A stretch of DNA of 64,000 nucleotides from Rhodococcus sp. 14-2470-1b (GCF_002259415.1 NZ_NPFY01000019.1:1-64000), one strand, 5' to 3'; numbered from the stretch's first letter, positions 26,867 through 34,772 are shown. Numbers and translations are program-made. The notes: generated from the sequence alone by a model not told the origin.

Positions 26867-29413
26867 TCAGCTCAGCAACGCCGCGCACCTGAGCAGTCCG
26901 AGGTGGCTGTAGGCCTGCGGGTGATTGCCCAGTGACCGCTCGGCGACCGGATCGTATTCCTCGCTGAGCAATCCGGTGGGTCCGGCGGCGCTGACCAGCT
27001 GAGCGAACAGCGCCTCCGCTTCGGCGCGCTGCCCGATCAGCAGGTAGGCCTCGACGAGCCAGGCCGCGCAGAGGTGGAAACCTCCTTCGCCGCCGGGTAG
27101 GCCGTCGTCGTGGTGGTAGCGGTACACGGTCGAGCCGCTACGCAGTTCGGCCTCGGTGGCGGTGACAGTCGCAGCGAACCGTGGGTCGGAGGGGTCGATA
27201 AGGCCGGACAACCCGATGTGCAGCGTGGCGGCGTCGAGGTCGGTGCCGTCGTACGCCGCGGTGTAGGACTGGACTTCGTCGTTCCATCCTTGCTCGAGAA
27301 CCTCGGCATGAATCGTCGAACGCAGTGTTTCCCAGGACGGTTCGGCGGGGCGGTCGAAGTTCGCGGCAAGAGTGAGCGCGCGATCCACCGTCAACCAGCC
27401 CATGACCTTGGAGTACACGTGGTGGCGAGGATTGCCGCGGATCTCCCAGATGCCGTGATCGGGTTCGGTCCATCGCCGCATCACGGCCTCGACCATCGAC
27501 CGGACCAGCGACCAATCGTCCTCGGACAGGGCCTCTTTCCCTTCCAGCCCTCTCGCCTGACGCGCGTGCGCAAGTGACGAGATGAGGTCGACGATCGGCC
27601 CGAACACGTCGAGCTGAACCTGCTGGTTCGCGGCGTTTCCGACGCGCACCGGCCGCGAACCTGCGTACCCGGGGAGTTCGTCGATGACGGCCTCCGGGGG
27701 AAGTCCCAGGCCCCAGATGGTGTACAGCGGATGCAGACGCTCCGGACCCGGAACCGATTGCAGCACACCGTGAATCCAGGACAGGTAGCTTTCCGCCTCT
27801 GCAGTGGAACCGACGTTGACCAGCGCCGACGCGGTGAGAGCGGCGTCGCGCAGCCAGCAGTAGCGGTAGTCCCAGTTCCTGACGCCGCCGATTTCCTCGG
27901 GCAGCGAGGTGGTCGCGGCCGCCATGATGGAACCCGACTCCGAGTGCACGAGACCTCGCAGTGTCAGAGCGGATCGCTTCATCAGGTCGCGTTTGAGGGG
28001 CGGAAGGGTCAATCCGTCGACCCAGTCCTTCCAGTAGGCCTCGGCCTGTCGGCGCCGCTCGACCTCGGGCACGTCGGACGGTCCCAGATCTTCTGTTCCC
28101 AAACGTAATTCGAGTACGACAGGCCCGTCGGACGGGTCCACCTCGGCATGAGCGGTCTGCTGGGTGCCGTCGGAGACGACGTTCCACCGCACTCCTGGGC
28201 TGCGCAACACCATCGGGTCGGCCGTGCCGTGAATGCGGAGGCCGTCGGTTTCGGGTTCGAGTTGCACTCGGACCTTGCCGAACTCGGGGCGAGGCGCAAA
28301 TGTGACGACCGCCGCGGCCTTTCCGGTGATCACGCGTGTCACGCACGTCTGGCCGGTGGGCACGTCGTGCGGAAGATAGTCGGTGACCTGAAGGCTCGAC
28401 CACTTGGTCTGCACGGTCATCGTGCCGTCGACGTACTGCTGGCTCAGCGGCAGAGCCGTACGCGTCGGGCCGACGCTGAAATGGCCCGCTTCGTCGCCGC
28501 CGAGAAGGTGCGCGAAGACGGCAGCGGCATCGGGCTCCGGGTGACACAGCCAGGTGAGATCCGCGTCGGGAGTCACCAGGGCGACGGAGTTGGGGCTGGC
28601 CAGCATCGTCAGTCGTTCGATCCTGGGCGCGTCGGCCCCGGAAAGCCACTGCCTGCGTTCCTCGAGCAAGAATGCCAAGGCCAGCGCGACTTGCTGCGTG
28701 GAGTCGATACGAAACTCGGCCCCGCTGTCACCGGTACCGACCTTGACGCCGATGTCCGGACCGTGGAGGCGCGCGAACGCCTTCTCGTCGGTGGTGTCGT
28801 CGCCGAAGAAGACGGCCGCAGTCGCGCCTTCCTGGTGGCGAAGAATGTCGAGAGCAACGCCCTTGTCGGTGACGATGACGGCAAGTTCGATGACCGACTT
28901 TCCCTCGGTGACCTGTACGCCTTCCCGAAGGGCGACACCCTCGCGGACGGCATTCAACGCCCGTTCGGCGTCGGTCGGTTCGGCGTTGCGTACGTGCAGC
29001 GCCGCGCTTGCGGGCTTCACCTCCACTCCCACGCCGGGGAACCTACTGGCGATCGACTCCATTTCGAGGGAGATGTCACCGAGCAGCTTCTTGGCCTTGT
29101 CGTCGATCGCGTGGATGAAACCGATGTCGAACTCACTGCCATGGCTCCCGACGAGCTGAACTTCGGCAGGCAACCGGGACAGCGTCGCCAGGTCACGCAG
29201 TGCACGGCCGGAGATGACCGCCGCGGTGGTCCCGGCGAGCGTCGCGAGCCCGCGCATGGCGCTGACGGCCTCCGCGTGCGGAAACGCCTTCAGCGGATCG
29301 GACACGATCGGAGCCATCGTGCCGTCGTAGTCCGAGGTGACGAGGAGGCGAGGGGTCCGGGCGACGCCGATGAGAGCGCGTCGGAGTTCCAGTGGCAGTT
29401 CCAGAGCAGTCAC
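26867..29413 (-). CDS. Fusion: trehalose-6-phosphate phosphatase (HAD) plus GH15 glucoamylase/trehalase
   Basis: This 848-residue two-enzyme protein starts with a TPP-type HAD phosphatase over residues ~1-250: motif I SDYDGTMAP (nucleophile Asp28, Asp30), ISGRALRDL, SHGSEFD and GDDTTDEKAF. The remainder is a GH15 family unit: a beta-sandwich from ~270, then an (alpha/alpha)6 barrel with RNWDYRYCWLRDA, NAANQQVQLDVFG, HGIWEIRGNPRHH and EGGFHLCAAW. Glu in WEIRG is a candidate acid; I cannot assign the base. GH15 relatives in mycobacteria include an alpha,alpha-trehalase, so the fusion may make trehalose from trehalose-6-P and then cleave it. No signal peptide is present. Confidence 0.88.
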   Translation of the reverse strand: MTALELPLELRRALIGVARTPRLLVTSDYDGTMAPIVSDPLKAFPHAEAVSAMRGLATLAGTTAAVISGRALRDLATLSRLPAEVQLVGSHGSEFDIGFIHAIDDKAKKLLGDISLEMESIASRFPGVGVEVKPASAALHVRNAEPTDAERALNAVREGVALREGVQVTEGKSVIELAVIVTDKGVALDILRHQEGATAAVFFGDDTTDEKAFARLHGPDIGVKVGTGDSGAEFRIDSTQQVALALAFLLEERRQWLSGADAPRIERLTMLASPNSVALVTPDADLTWLCHPEPDAAAVFAHLLGGDEAGHFSVGPTRTALPLSQQYVDGTMTVQTKWSSLQVTDYLPHDVPTGQTCVTRVITGKAAAVVTFAPRPEFGKVRVQLEPETDGLRIHGTADPMVLRSPGVRWNVVSDGTQQTAHAEVDPSDGPVVLELRLGTEDLGPSDVPEVERRRQAEAYWKDWVDGLTLPPLKRDLMKRSALTLRGLVHSESGSIMAAATTSLPEEIGGVRNWDYRYCWLRDAALTASALVNVGSTAEAESYLSWIHGVLQSVPGPERLHPLYTIWGLGLPPEAVIDELPGYAGSRPVRVGNAANQQVQLDVFGPIVDLISSLAHARQARGLEGKEALSEDDWSLVRSMVEAVMRRWTEPDHGIWEIRGNPRHHVYSKVMGWLTVDRALTLAANFDRPAEPSWETLRSTIHAEVLEQGWNDEVQSYTAAYDGTDLDAATLHIGLSGLIDPSDPRFAATVTATEAELRSGSTVYRYHHDDGLPGGEGGFHLCAAWLVEAYLLIGQRAEAEALFAQLVSAAGPTGLLSEEYDPVAERSLGNHPQAYSHLGLLRCAALLS

Positions 29414-29464
29414 TCGAATGAATCTATGCGATAGCCGCCGAAGCGGCTCACCGGTCCCCTCACG

Positions 29465-30124
29465 TCACATCGACGCTTCGGCGTTCCCGAGGAGCAGATC
29501 GACGGTCAATTCCAGCCTGGTTGCAACGTCGTTCGCCGACGATCGACGCGTCAGCCACGCCACGAGATTGGACAACCAGACGTCGCTGACGACACGAGCG
29601 ATGTTGAGCTGCAACTGCGTTGGCTCACCGTCGCTCATCGCCTCGGCGAACATGCGGTCCATCAGGCGACCCACATGATCGACCTCGGCGGCAGCGGAGG
29701 CGTCGGCGGACATGAAAGCTCGGGTCATGGCTTCGGTGAGCAACGGATCACGCTGCATCGCACGTGTGATCTGACTCAGGACCAGATGCATGCGTTCCCG
29801 CGGCGTCCGGCCGGACGGGAACGTGCGTTTCGCGGCGATCTTCTCGAACTCGCGGGCAAGCGCGGAGACGAGCAGGTGCACTTTCGACGGGAAGTAGCGG
29901 TACAACGTTCCGACAGCCACGTCGGCGCGTTCGGCGACCGCACGCATCTGCACTGCGTCGTACCCGCCCTTGGACGCCAGCGCGAGCGTCGAATCCAGAA
30001 TCCGTCTTCGGCGCTCTCGTTGCGCCTCGGAACCGAGGACCTCGTCCATCAGGGCGCCCGAGTGCCGCGACGATGCGTCGCCGCCCTGGTCGGTGCGTCG
30101 GGGTGTCGGCATCGCGTCACTCAC
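29465..30124 (-). CDS. kstR: TetR-family cholesterol-catabolism repressor KstR
   Basis: The region from LGSEAQRERRRRILD through VGTLYRYFPSKVHLLVSALAREF and DVWLSNLVAWLTRRSSANDV is nearly the sequence I know for KstR (Rv3574), the repressor of sterol-ring and side-chain degradation that is relieved by a cholesterol-derived CoA thioester. Start GTG 30124 overlaps the 3' end of the GntR-family gene by 8 nt; ATG 30112 or ATG 30049 (MDEVLGSEAQ) would better match the mycobacterial N-terminus. I see no sterol genes in the window, so its targets lie elsewhere. Position after the LacI-type gene follows the mycobacterial order, with the fusion gene inserted between. Confidence 0.92.
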   Translation of the reverse strand: MSDAMPTPRRTDQGGDASSRHSGALMDEVLGSEAQRERRRRILDSTLALASKGGYDAVQMRAVAERADVAVGTLYRYFPSKVHLLVSALAREFEKIAAKRTFPSGRTPRERMHLVLSQITRAMQRDPLLTEAMTRAFMSADASAAAEVDHVGRLMDRMFAEAMSDGEPTQLQLNIARVVSDVWLSNLVAWLTRRSSANDVATRLELTVDLLLGNAEASM

Positions 30125-30824
30125 CCCGAGTGGTCGCGGACATCGCGGCGGCGGACTCGGTCACGATCTCGAGCATGGCCTGTTCCGCGGCGGCCGCATC
30201 CCCGGCCTGGATCGACGACGCCACGACGCCGTGGAGACGAATCGCTTCGGGGTCGGCCTGGTGCGGCATCAACGCGTGCCGTGTCCGGCCGGCGAGTACC
30301 TCGACGACGATCTCCGACATCGAGCGCAACATCGGATTGCCCGAGGCCGCGAGCAACGTGCGGTGAAAATCGGAGTCGTGAGCGAGATAGGCGTCGGAAT
30401 TCGCGGCACGAGAAGTGGCCGACATGCCGATCACCGCCGCGGTCAACTGGCCGCACTGCTGCGGGGTCGCGCGATCGGCTGCCAGACGAGCGGCCAAAGG
30501 CTCTATCCCGGAACGAAGTTCACTGAGAACGATCAGCTGCTTCGCGCGGTCGGGGCCGGCCAGTTGCCACCGGATCACCAGTGGATCGAGGGAGTTCCAC
30601 GCCGTCGACTCCTGCACGGTGATGCCTACCTTGCGTCTGACGGTCAGGAGCCCGAGCGACTCCAGCACGCGGACGACCTCGCGCACCACGGTCCGCGAGA
30701 CCTCGAAGCGGGCAGCCACGTCGTCGGCGGAAATGCGGGTACCCGGGACGATGGTTCCGTCGACGATGTCGCGACCCAGTTTCTCCAGGACGGTGACGTG
30801 CAACTGCAAGGATTCGGCTACCAC
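30117..30824 (-). CDS. GntR-family (FadR subfamily) regulator, probable gluconate repressor
   Basis: This 235-residue protein has an N-terminal winged helix (GTRISADDVAARFEVSRTVVREVVRVLESLGLL) and an all-helical FCD effector domain with the metal-ligand pattern DSDFHRTLL plus two later His residues (RTRHALMPH, RLHGVV). This is the FadR/GntR arrangement used by gluconate and other sugar-acid regulators. Its neighbours across the hydrolase gene are a GntP permease and gluconokinase, and FadR-type half-sites (TnGTnnnACnA) occur upstream of the permease gene. I infer it represses that operon. Its stop overlaps the kstR start region. Confidence 0.87.
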   Translation of the reverse strand: MVAESLQLHVTVLEKLGRDIVDGTIVPGTRISADDVAARFEVSRTVVREVVRVLESLGLLTVRRKVGITVQESTAWNSLDPLVIRWQLAGPDRAKQLIVLSELRSGIEPLAARLAADRATPQQCGQLTAAVIGMSATSRAANSDAYLAHDSDFHRTLLAASGNPMLRSMSEIVVEVLAGRTRHALMPHQADPEAIRLHGVVASSIQAGDAAAAEQAMLEIVTESAAAMSATTRGE

Positions 30825-30891
30825 TTCTCGATCGTGCCACGTGTGCGCCGGGTTCTCTTCCCGCTACTGTGACGGGCGGGAGGGATGTTCA

Positions 30892-31764
30892 ATGACTGCA
30901 GACAGAGTCGACGTGCGGTTTCCGTCCGGGGGTATCGAGTGCGCCGCCTGGTTCTACCAGGGGTCTTCCGATGCGCCGGTGGTGGTCATGGGGCACGGCC
31001 TCGGCGGCGTCAAGGAGATGAGACTCGACGCCTTCGCGGAGAAGTTCGTGGCCCAGGGATATTCGTGTTTGGTGTTCGACTACCGGCACTTCGGCGGCAG
31101 CGACGGCGAACCGCGTCAGCTACTCGACATCGACGAGCAGTTGGAAGATTGGGCCGCCGCCATCGCGTTCGCCCGCACCCGGGCAGAGAAGATCGTGCTC
31201 TGGGGCACGTCGTTCGGCGGCGGGCACGTGATCGTCGCGGCGGCGCGGGACGGTCACGTCGATGCGGTGATCTCCCAGTGCCCCTTCACCGACGGCATTG
31301 CATCGGCGCTTGCGACGAATCCACTGGTCGCGGTGCGTGTTACTGCTCGCGCTCTGCGCGACAAGCTCGGTTCTGCGCTCGGCCGAGCACCCCGAACGAT
31401 CCCGCTCGCCGGCAAGCCCGGCTCGACGGCGCTGATGTCGTCCGAGGATGCGCTCGACGGTTACCTGGCGCTCCTTCCCCGTGGAGCGTCGTTCAGGAAC
31501 GAGGTTCTCGCCAGAGTCGGGCTGGACATCCCGCTGCGACGGCCGGGTCGGCATGCGTCGAACGTGACGTGCCCGATCCTGTTCACGGTGTGCGAGACGG
31601 ACACCGTCGCCCCGGCGAAGGCAACCCTCCGCCACGCTGCACGCGCGCCGCGCGGTGAGGTCATGAGCTATCCCGACGGGCACTTCGCCATCTATGTCGG
31701 GGACGCCTTCGAGCGTGTTGTCGCGGATCAGGTCGCGTTTCTGCAGCGAGTGGTGCCGGTGTAG
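30892..31764 (+). CDS. Alpha/beta hydrolase of the gluconate cluster
   Basis: This 290-residue cytoplasmic alpha/beta hydrolase has the oxyanion HG in GHGLGGVKEMRL, the nucleophile elbow WGTSFGGGH, an acidic residue in CETDTVAP and His in YPDGHFAIY. A ~60-residue insertion after the strand carrying the nucleophile forms a cap. Start ATG 30892 follows GGGAGGGA; the frame is open far upstream through the divergent regulator gene but lacks support there. It lies between the GntR-type regulator gene (divergent) and the gntP-like gene. A lactone or ester of a sugar acid would be a natural guess, but nothing in the sequence proves it. Confidence 0.82.
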   Translation: MTADRVDVRFPSGGIECAAWFYQGSSDAPVVVMGHGLGGVKEMRLDAFAEKFVAQGYSCLVFDYRHFGGSDGEPRQLLDIDEQLEDWAAAIAFARTRAEKIVLWGTSFGGGHVIVAAARDGHVDAVISQCPFTDGIASALATNPLVAVRVTARALRDKLGSALGRAPRTIPLAGKPGSTALMSSEDALDGYLALLPRGASFRNEVLARVGLDIPLRRPGRHASNVTCPILFTVCETDTVAPAKATLRHAARAPRGEVMSYPDGHFAIYVGDAFERVVADQVAFLQRVVPV

Positions 31765-31766
31765 CT

Positions 31767-31782
31767 ATTTGTAGTACGAAAT
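31767..31782. promoter_or_regulatory. FadR/GntR-type operator, copy 1
   Basis: The segment ATTTGTAGTACGAAAT contains TTGTAGTACGA, an exact fit to the TnGTnnnACnA pattern bound by FadR-subfamily GntR proteins, and its ends are symmetric (ATTT/AAAT). It lies about 92 nt upstream of the gluconate permease start. The GntR-type regulator encoded at 30117-30824 is the obvious candidate to bind it. Confidence 0.6.
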
Positions 31783-31800
31783 GAACTGACCTCTTGCCAT

Positions 31801-31811
31801 TCGTCGTACTT
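31801..31811. promoter_or_regulatory. FadR/GntR-type operator, copy 2 (imperfect)
   Basis: TCGTCGTACTT matches TnGTnnnACnA except for the last base. It lies 32 bp (about three helical turns) from copy 1, so two dimers could bind the same face of the DNA in front of the permease gene. Confidence 0.45.
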
Positions 31812-31873
31812 TTGGGCATAGTGAGCCGAGTCACCTCGCGGGGGAGGTGTCGACCACCTCACCGAAAAGGTAA

Positions 31874-33256
31874 ATGCCCATGCTCACGACACTCGCCCAG
31901 GCCGCCGACGGCGCCACCGCGTCGGACGCTCGACTCATCCTGTCTGCGATCGTCGGCGTCGCGGTCATCATCGGTCTCATCACCTGGCTGAAACTCCACC
32001 CGTTCGTCTCCCTGACCATCGGAGCCGTCGGAGTCGGCATCGCCGCCGGACTCGGTGCAGCCGATTCGGTGGCGGCCTTCGTCGAAGGCTTCGGATCGAC
32101 GATGGGCAGCGTCGGCATCCTCATCGGATTCGGCGCGATGTTCGGCAAACTGCTCGCCGATTCCGGCGGAGCGGACCGAGTGGTCGACACACTCGTCGGG
32201 AAATCCTCGCCCGCGCTCCTTCCCTGGACGATGGCGCTCGTCGGCGCCGTGATCGGGCTACCGATGTTCTTCGAGATCGGCCTCGTCCTGCTGATGCCGG
32301 TGATCATCCTGGTGGCCAGGCGGTCCGGTCAGCCCCTGATTCGAATCGCCATCCCGACGCTGGCAGGACTGTCCGCGATGCACGGTCTGGTGCCGCCGCA
32401 CCCGGGCCCGCTCGTCGCCGTCTCCGCTTTGGACGCCAACCTCGGACTCACGCTCGGTCTCGGAGTGATCGTCGCGATCCCGACGGTCGTCGTCGCCGGA
32501 CCGCTGTTCGGCAAGCTCGCGTCCAAGTGGGTGGACGTTCCGGTTCCCGCCCTGTTCGAGACCTCGGAGGACGAGGAATCGCGCCGACGCCCGACGTTCG
32601 CGGCGACCTTGGCTGCGATCCTCCTCCCGGTGGTCCTCATGCTCGGCAAGGCTGCGGCCGACGTCATTGCCGCAGAATCGAGTTCACCTCTGAAGGGCCT
32701 GCTCGACTTCCTCGGCACCCCCGTGGTCGCGTTGGGGATCGCAGTCCTCGCCGGCATCTTCCTCCTCGGCCGCGGAGGTGGAATGGACCGTCCGGCGATC
32801 GCGAAATCCCTCGAGAGCTCGCTGCCACCGATCGCCGGAATCCTTCTGATCGTCGGTGCCGGAGGCGGTTTCAAGCAAGTACTCATCGACACAGGAATCG
32901 CCGACGTCATCGCCGACGCCATCAAATCCAGCAGCCTGCCCGTTCTCTTCCTCGCCTGGTTGGTCGCGGTGCTGATTCGCGTCGCGACAGGCTCGGCGAC
33001 CGTGGCCACGGTGACCGCGTCGGGAATCCTGGCTCCTGTTGCAGCAGAACTGTCCTCGACGCACGTCTCCTTGATGGTCCTGGCGATCGGCGCAGGTTCA
33101 CTCTTCCTGTCGCACGTCAACGACGCCGGATTCTGGTTGGTGAAGGAGTACCTGGGTACCTCCGTCGTGCAGAATCTGAAGACATGGAGTGTGATGGAGT
33201 GCGTGATCTCGGTGACAGGCCTGGCCGGTGTGCTGGCGTTGAGCGTGGTGATCTGA
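31874..33256 (+). CDS. gntP: Gluconate permease, GntP family
   Basis: This 460-residue integral membrane proton symporter for gluconate or a related sugar acid has around 12-14 hydrophobic segments. Family marks are MPMFFEIGLVLLMPVIILVA, GLSAMHGLVPPHPGPL and, near the end, ATGSATVATVTASGILAP followed by FLSHVNDAGFWLVKEYLG. It starts at ATG 31874 (ATG 31880 also possible). The gluconokinase gene follows after one base, so import and phosphorylation are co-expressed. Confidence 0.92.
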   Translation: MPMLTTLAQAADGATASDARLILSAIVGVAVIIGLITWLKLHPFVSLTIGAVGVGIAAGLGAADSVAAFVEGFGSTMGSVGILIGFGAMFGKLLADSGGADRVVDTLVGKSSPALLPWTMALVGAVIGLPMFFEIGLVLLMPVIILVARRSGQPLIRIAIPTLAGLSAMHGLVPPHPGPLVAVSALDANLGLTLGLGVIVAIPTVVVAGPLFGKLASKWVDVPVPALFETSEDEESRRRPTFAATLAAILLPVVLMLGKAAADVIAAESSSPLKGLLDFLGTPVVALGIAVLAGIFLLGRGGGMDRPAIAKSLESSLPPIAGILLIVGAGGGFKQVLIDTGIADVIADAIKSSSLPVLFLAWLVAVLIRVATGSATVATVTASGILAPVAAELSSTHVSLMVLAIGAGSLFLSHVNDAGFWLVKEYLGTSVVQNLKTWSVMECVISVTGLAGVLALSVVI

Positions 33257-33257
33257 C

Positions 33258-33782
33258 ATGACAACACACCCGGTGCTGGTGATCATGGGCGTATCCGGAT
33301 CCGGAAAGTCCACCGTCGCAGGCATTCTCGCCGGAGCGCTCAAATGGGACCTGCAAGAGGGCGACGACCTTCACCCCGACGCCAACGTCGCCAAGATGGC
33401 CTCGGGCCACCCGCTCACCGACGAGGACCGATGGCCATGGCTCGAGACCATCGCGGACTGGATTCGGGCGCACACAGAAGCGGGTGAGGCGGGGATCGTC
33501 ACGTGCTCGGCACTCAAACGCAGCTACCGTGACGTCCTGCGGAAAGGTTCGGAGGGCAAAGTCGTCTTCGTCCACCTCGCAGGCTCCCGCGAACGTATCA
33601 GCGGCAGACTCAACGCGCGCATGAACCACTTCATGCCCAGCGGGCTCCTCGACACCCAGATGTCGACCCTCGAGCCCATCGATCCCGACGAACCCGCCAT
33701 CGTCATCGACGTCGGTCCACCACCCGCAGACATCGCGGCCTCCATCATCGCCGAGCTCGAGACCTATCTTCGGACCGAATGA
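33258..33782 (+). CDS. gntK: Gluconokinase
   Basis: This 174-residue P-loop kinase phosphorylates gluconate to 6-phosphogluconate for the pentose phosphate or Entner-Doudoroff route. Walker A is MGVSGSGKST, followed by the family segments QEGDDLHPDANVAKM, PLTDEDRWPWL and TCSALKRSYRDVLR. It is the last gene of the gntP-gntK unit and ends in front of an inverted-repeat element at 33785-33823. Confidence 0.95.
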   Translation: MTTHPVLVIMGVSGSGKSTVAGILAGALKWDLQEGDDLHPDANVAKMASGHPLTDEDRWPWLETIADWIRAHTEAGEAGIVTCSALKRSYRDVLRKGSEGKVVFVHLAGSRERISGRLNARMNHFMPSGLLDTQMSTLEPIDPDEPAIVIDVGPPPADIAASIIAELETYLRTE

Positions 33783-33784
33783 AC

Positions 33785-33823
33785 CGTTCGGTCACTCCAA
33801 GTGACCGAACGTCACGTTCGGTC
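33785..33823. repeat. GTGACCGAACG-family inverted repeats with two overlapping hairpins after gntK
   Basis: CGTTCGGTCACT at 33785-33796 pairs perfectly with 33800-33811 around a 3-nt loop. The right arm can instead pair with CGTTCGGTC at 33815-33823 (9-bp arms, 3-nt loop). The two hairpins exclude each other. There is no T-tract, so a simple intrinsic terminator is not certain. The element is 2 nt after the gntK stop and shares its core with 22841-22860. Confidence 0.65.
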
Positions 33824-33914
33824 CGGCGGAGGGGCGAGTTATGAAGCAGCGGTGCTGGTTTTTAAGCATACGAATGAACGACTTTCTTGCCAAAAATATG
33901 GTGAATGCGAGAAA

Positions 33915-33928
33915 GTGAACTAGTTCAC
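33915..33928. promoter_or_regulatory. 14-bp perfect palindrome upstream of the WhiB3-like gene
   Basis: GTGAACTAGTTCAC is fully self-complementary and sits 66 nt before the WhiB-family start, in the most AT-rich stretch of the window (about 33840-33930). The position suits an operator or upstream activator site. The binding protein is not identifiable from the sequence. Confidence 0.45.
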
Positions 33929-33993
33929 GACTACATCATCCGCGCGGACAGGTCACGAGCCTCACCGCACGAGCATCCGAAGAGGAGACCCCG

Positions 33994-34296
33994 ATGGTGA
34001 GAGGTGCGCCGTCCAGGCCGGTGGAGTTGCCGGTGCCAACCGCCGACGTGTGGGACTGGCAGCTGCACGGTCGCTGTCGTGGGTACGACTCGTCGGTGTT
34101 CTACCACCCCGAGGGTGAACGGGGACGCGCCCGCGCGCAACGCGAGCGCAAGGCAAAGGACATCTGCTCCACGTGTCCGGTCCTGCTCCGATGCCGCACG
34201 CACGCGCTGTCGGTGAACGAACCGTACGGAGTGTGGGGCGGAATGTCCGCGCACGATCGCGCCGACTACTACCGCGCCGAAGCACGCTTCGCCTGA
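33994..34296 (+). CDS. WhiB-family [4Fe-4S] regulator, WhiB3-like
   Basis: This 100-residue redox-sensing transcription factor has cluster ligands Cys28, Cys58, Cys61 and Cys67 (C-x29-C-x2-C-x5-C), the beta-turn GVWGG at 79-83, and then a short basic tail. The segments VWDWQLHGRCRG, FYHPEGERGRARAQRE and SVNEPYGVWGG are close to mycobacterial WhiB3, which senses redox state and NO and binds the main sigma factor. It is shorter at the C-terminus than WhiB3, so it may be a paralogue. GAAGAGGAG precedes ATG 33994. The gene stands alone. Confidence 0.9.
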   Translation: MVRGAPSRPVELPVPTADVWDWQLHGRCRGYDSSVFYHPEGERGRARAQRERKAKDICSTCPVLLRCRTHALSVNEPYGVWGGMSAHDRADYYRAEARFA

Positions 34297-34298
34297 AG

Positions 34299-34359
34299 GG
34301 TCGTTCCTGCAGGCTCCGCTCCTGACCTGATCTGGTCGTTCCTGCAGGCTCCACTCCTG
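34299..34359 (+). repeat. Pair of 26-bp direct repeats after the WhiB3-like gene
   Basis: Copies at 34299-34324 and 34334-34359 differ at one base (G or A before CTCCTG) and repeat with a 35-bp period. Each contains the palindrome CCTGCAGG and the core GCAGGCTCC. An inverted, slightly degenerate copy lies in front of disA (12858-12882). The pair begins 3 nt after the WhiB-family stop. No T-tract follows. Confidence 0.6.
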
Positions 34360-34378
34360 GTGGCCTAGTCTCACCGAC

Positions 34379-34729
34379 GTGGATCGAACTCCGTTGCCGC
34401 CTCGTGTGAAGGGGTGGGATGTCGCCGTCTCGGTGACCGCTCTTGTGTTCACCGTGATGCTCGGCGGGCTGGCGTTGCTCGTCGGGGTGTTCTCGTTGGC
34501 GTTTCTCGATCACTGTCCTCCGGAGACGTGCAGCGTCGACGGGGCAGTCACCGCGGTCGGAGTTGCTCTCGGGGCGGCGGGACTCGTCGGCGTCGTGGGC
34601 GTGGTGACGACTCTCGTTCGCCTGGCTCGCCGACGCACTGCATGGCCGTTCGCCATCGGCACCCTCGTCATGTGCATGCTCACCTGCATGGCGGGCGTCG
34701 TGGGATACGCAGCGGCCGTCGGAGCCTGA
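34379..34729 (+). CDS. Small hypothetical membrane protein
   Basis: I do not recognise this 116-residue protein. It has three likely membrane helices (about residues 13-43, 55-78 and 90-113), a Pro/Arg-rich cytoplasmic start, a short outside loop with two cysteines (HCPPETC) that could form a disulfide, and a basic loop RLARRRTAW. Start GTG 34379 lies shortly after the direct-repeat pair, with no clear ribosome site. Hydrophobicity and regular third-base GC suggest it is real. Confidence 0.6.
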   Translation: MDRTPLPPRVKGWDVAVSVTALVFTVMLGGLALLVGVFSLAFLDHCPPETCSVDGAVTAVGVALGAAGLVGVVGVVTTLVRLARRRTAWPFAIGTLVMCMLTCMAGVVGYAAAVGA

Positions 34730-34772
34730 CGATCGGCGTTTCTGTCGGTGGGCCGGTGCAGTATGTCGAGTC

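Noticed and set aside
30415-30891. Upstream extension of the hydrolase frame across the GntR-type gene
   Set aside because: It is antisense to a clear regulator gene; homology and a ribosome site point to ATG 30892.
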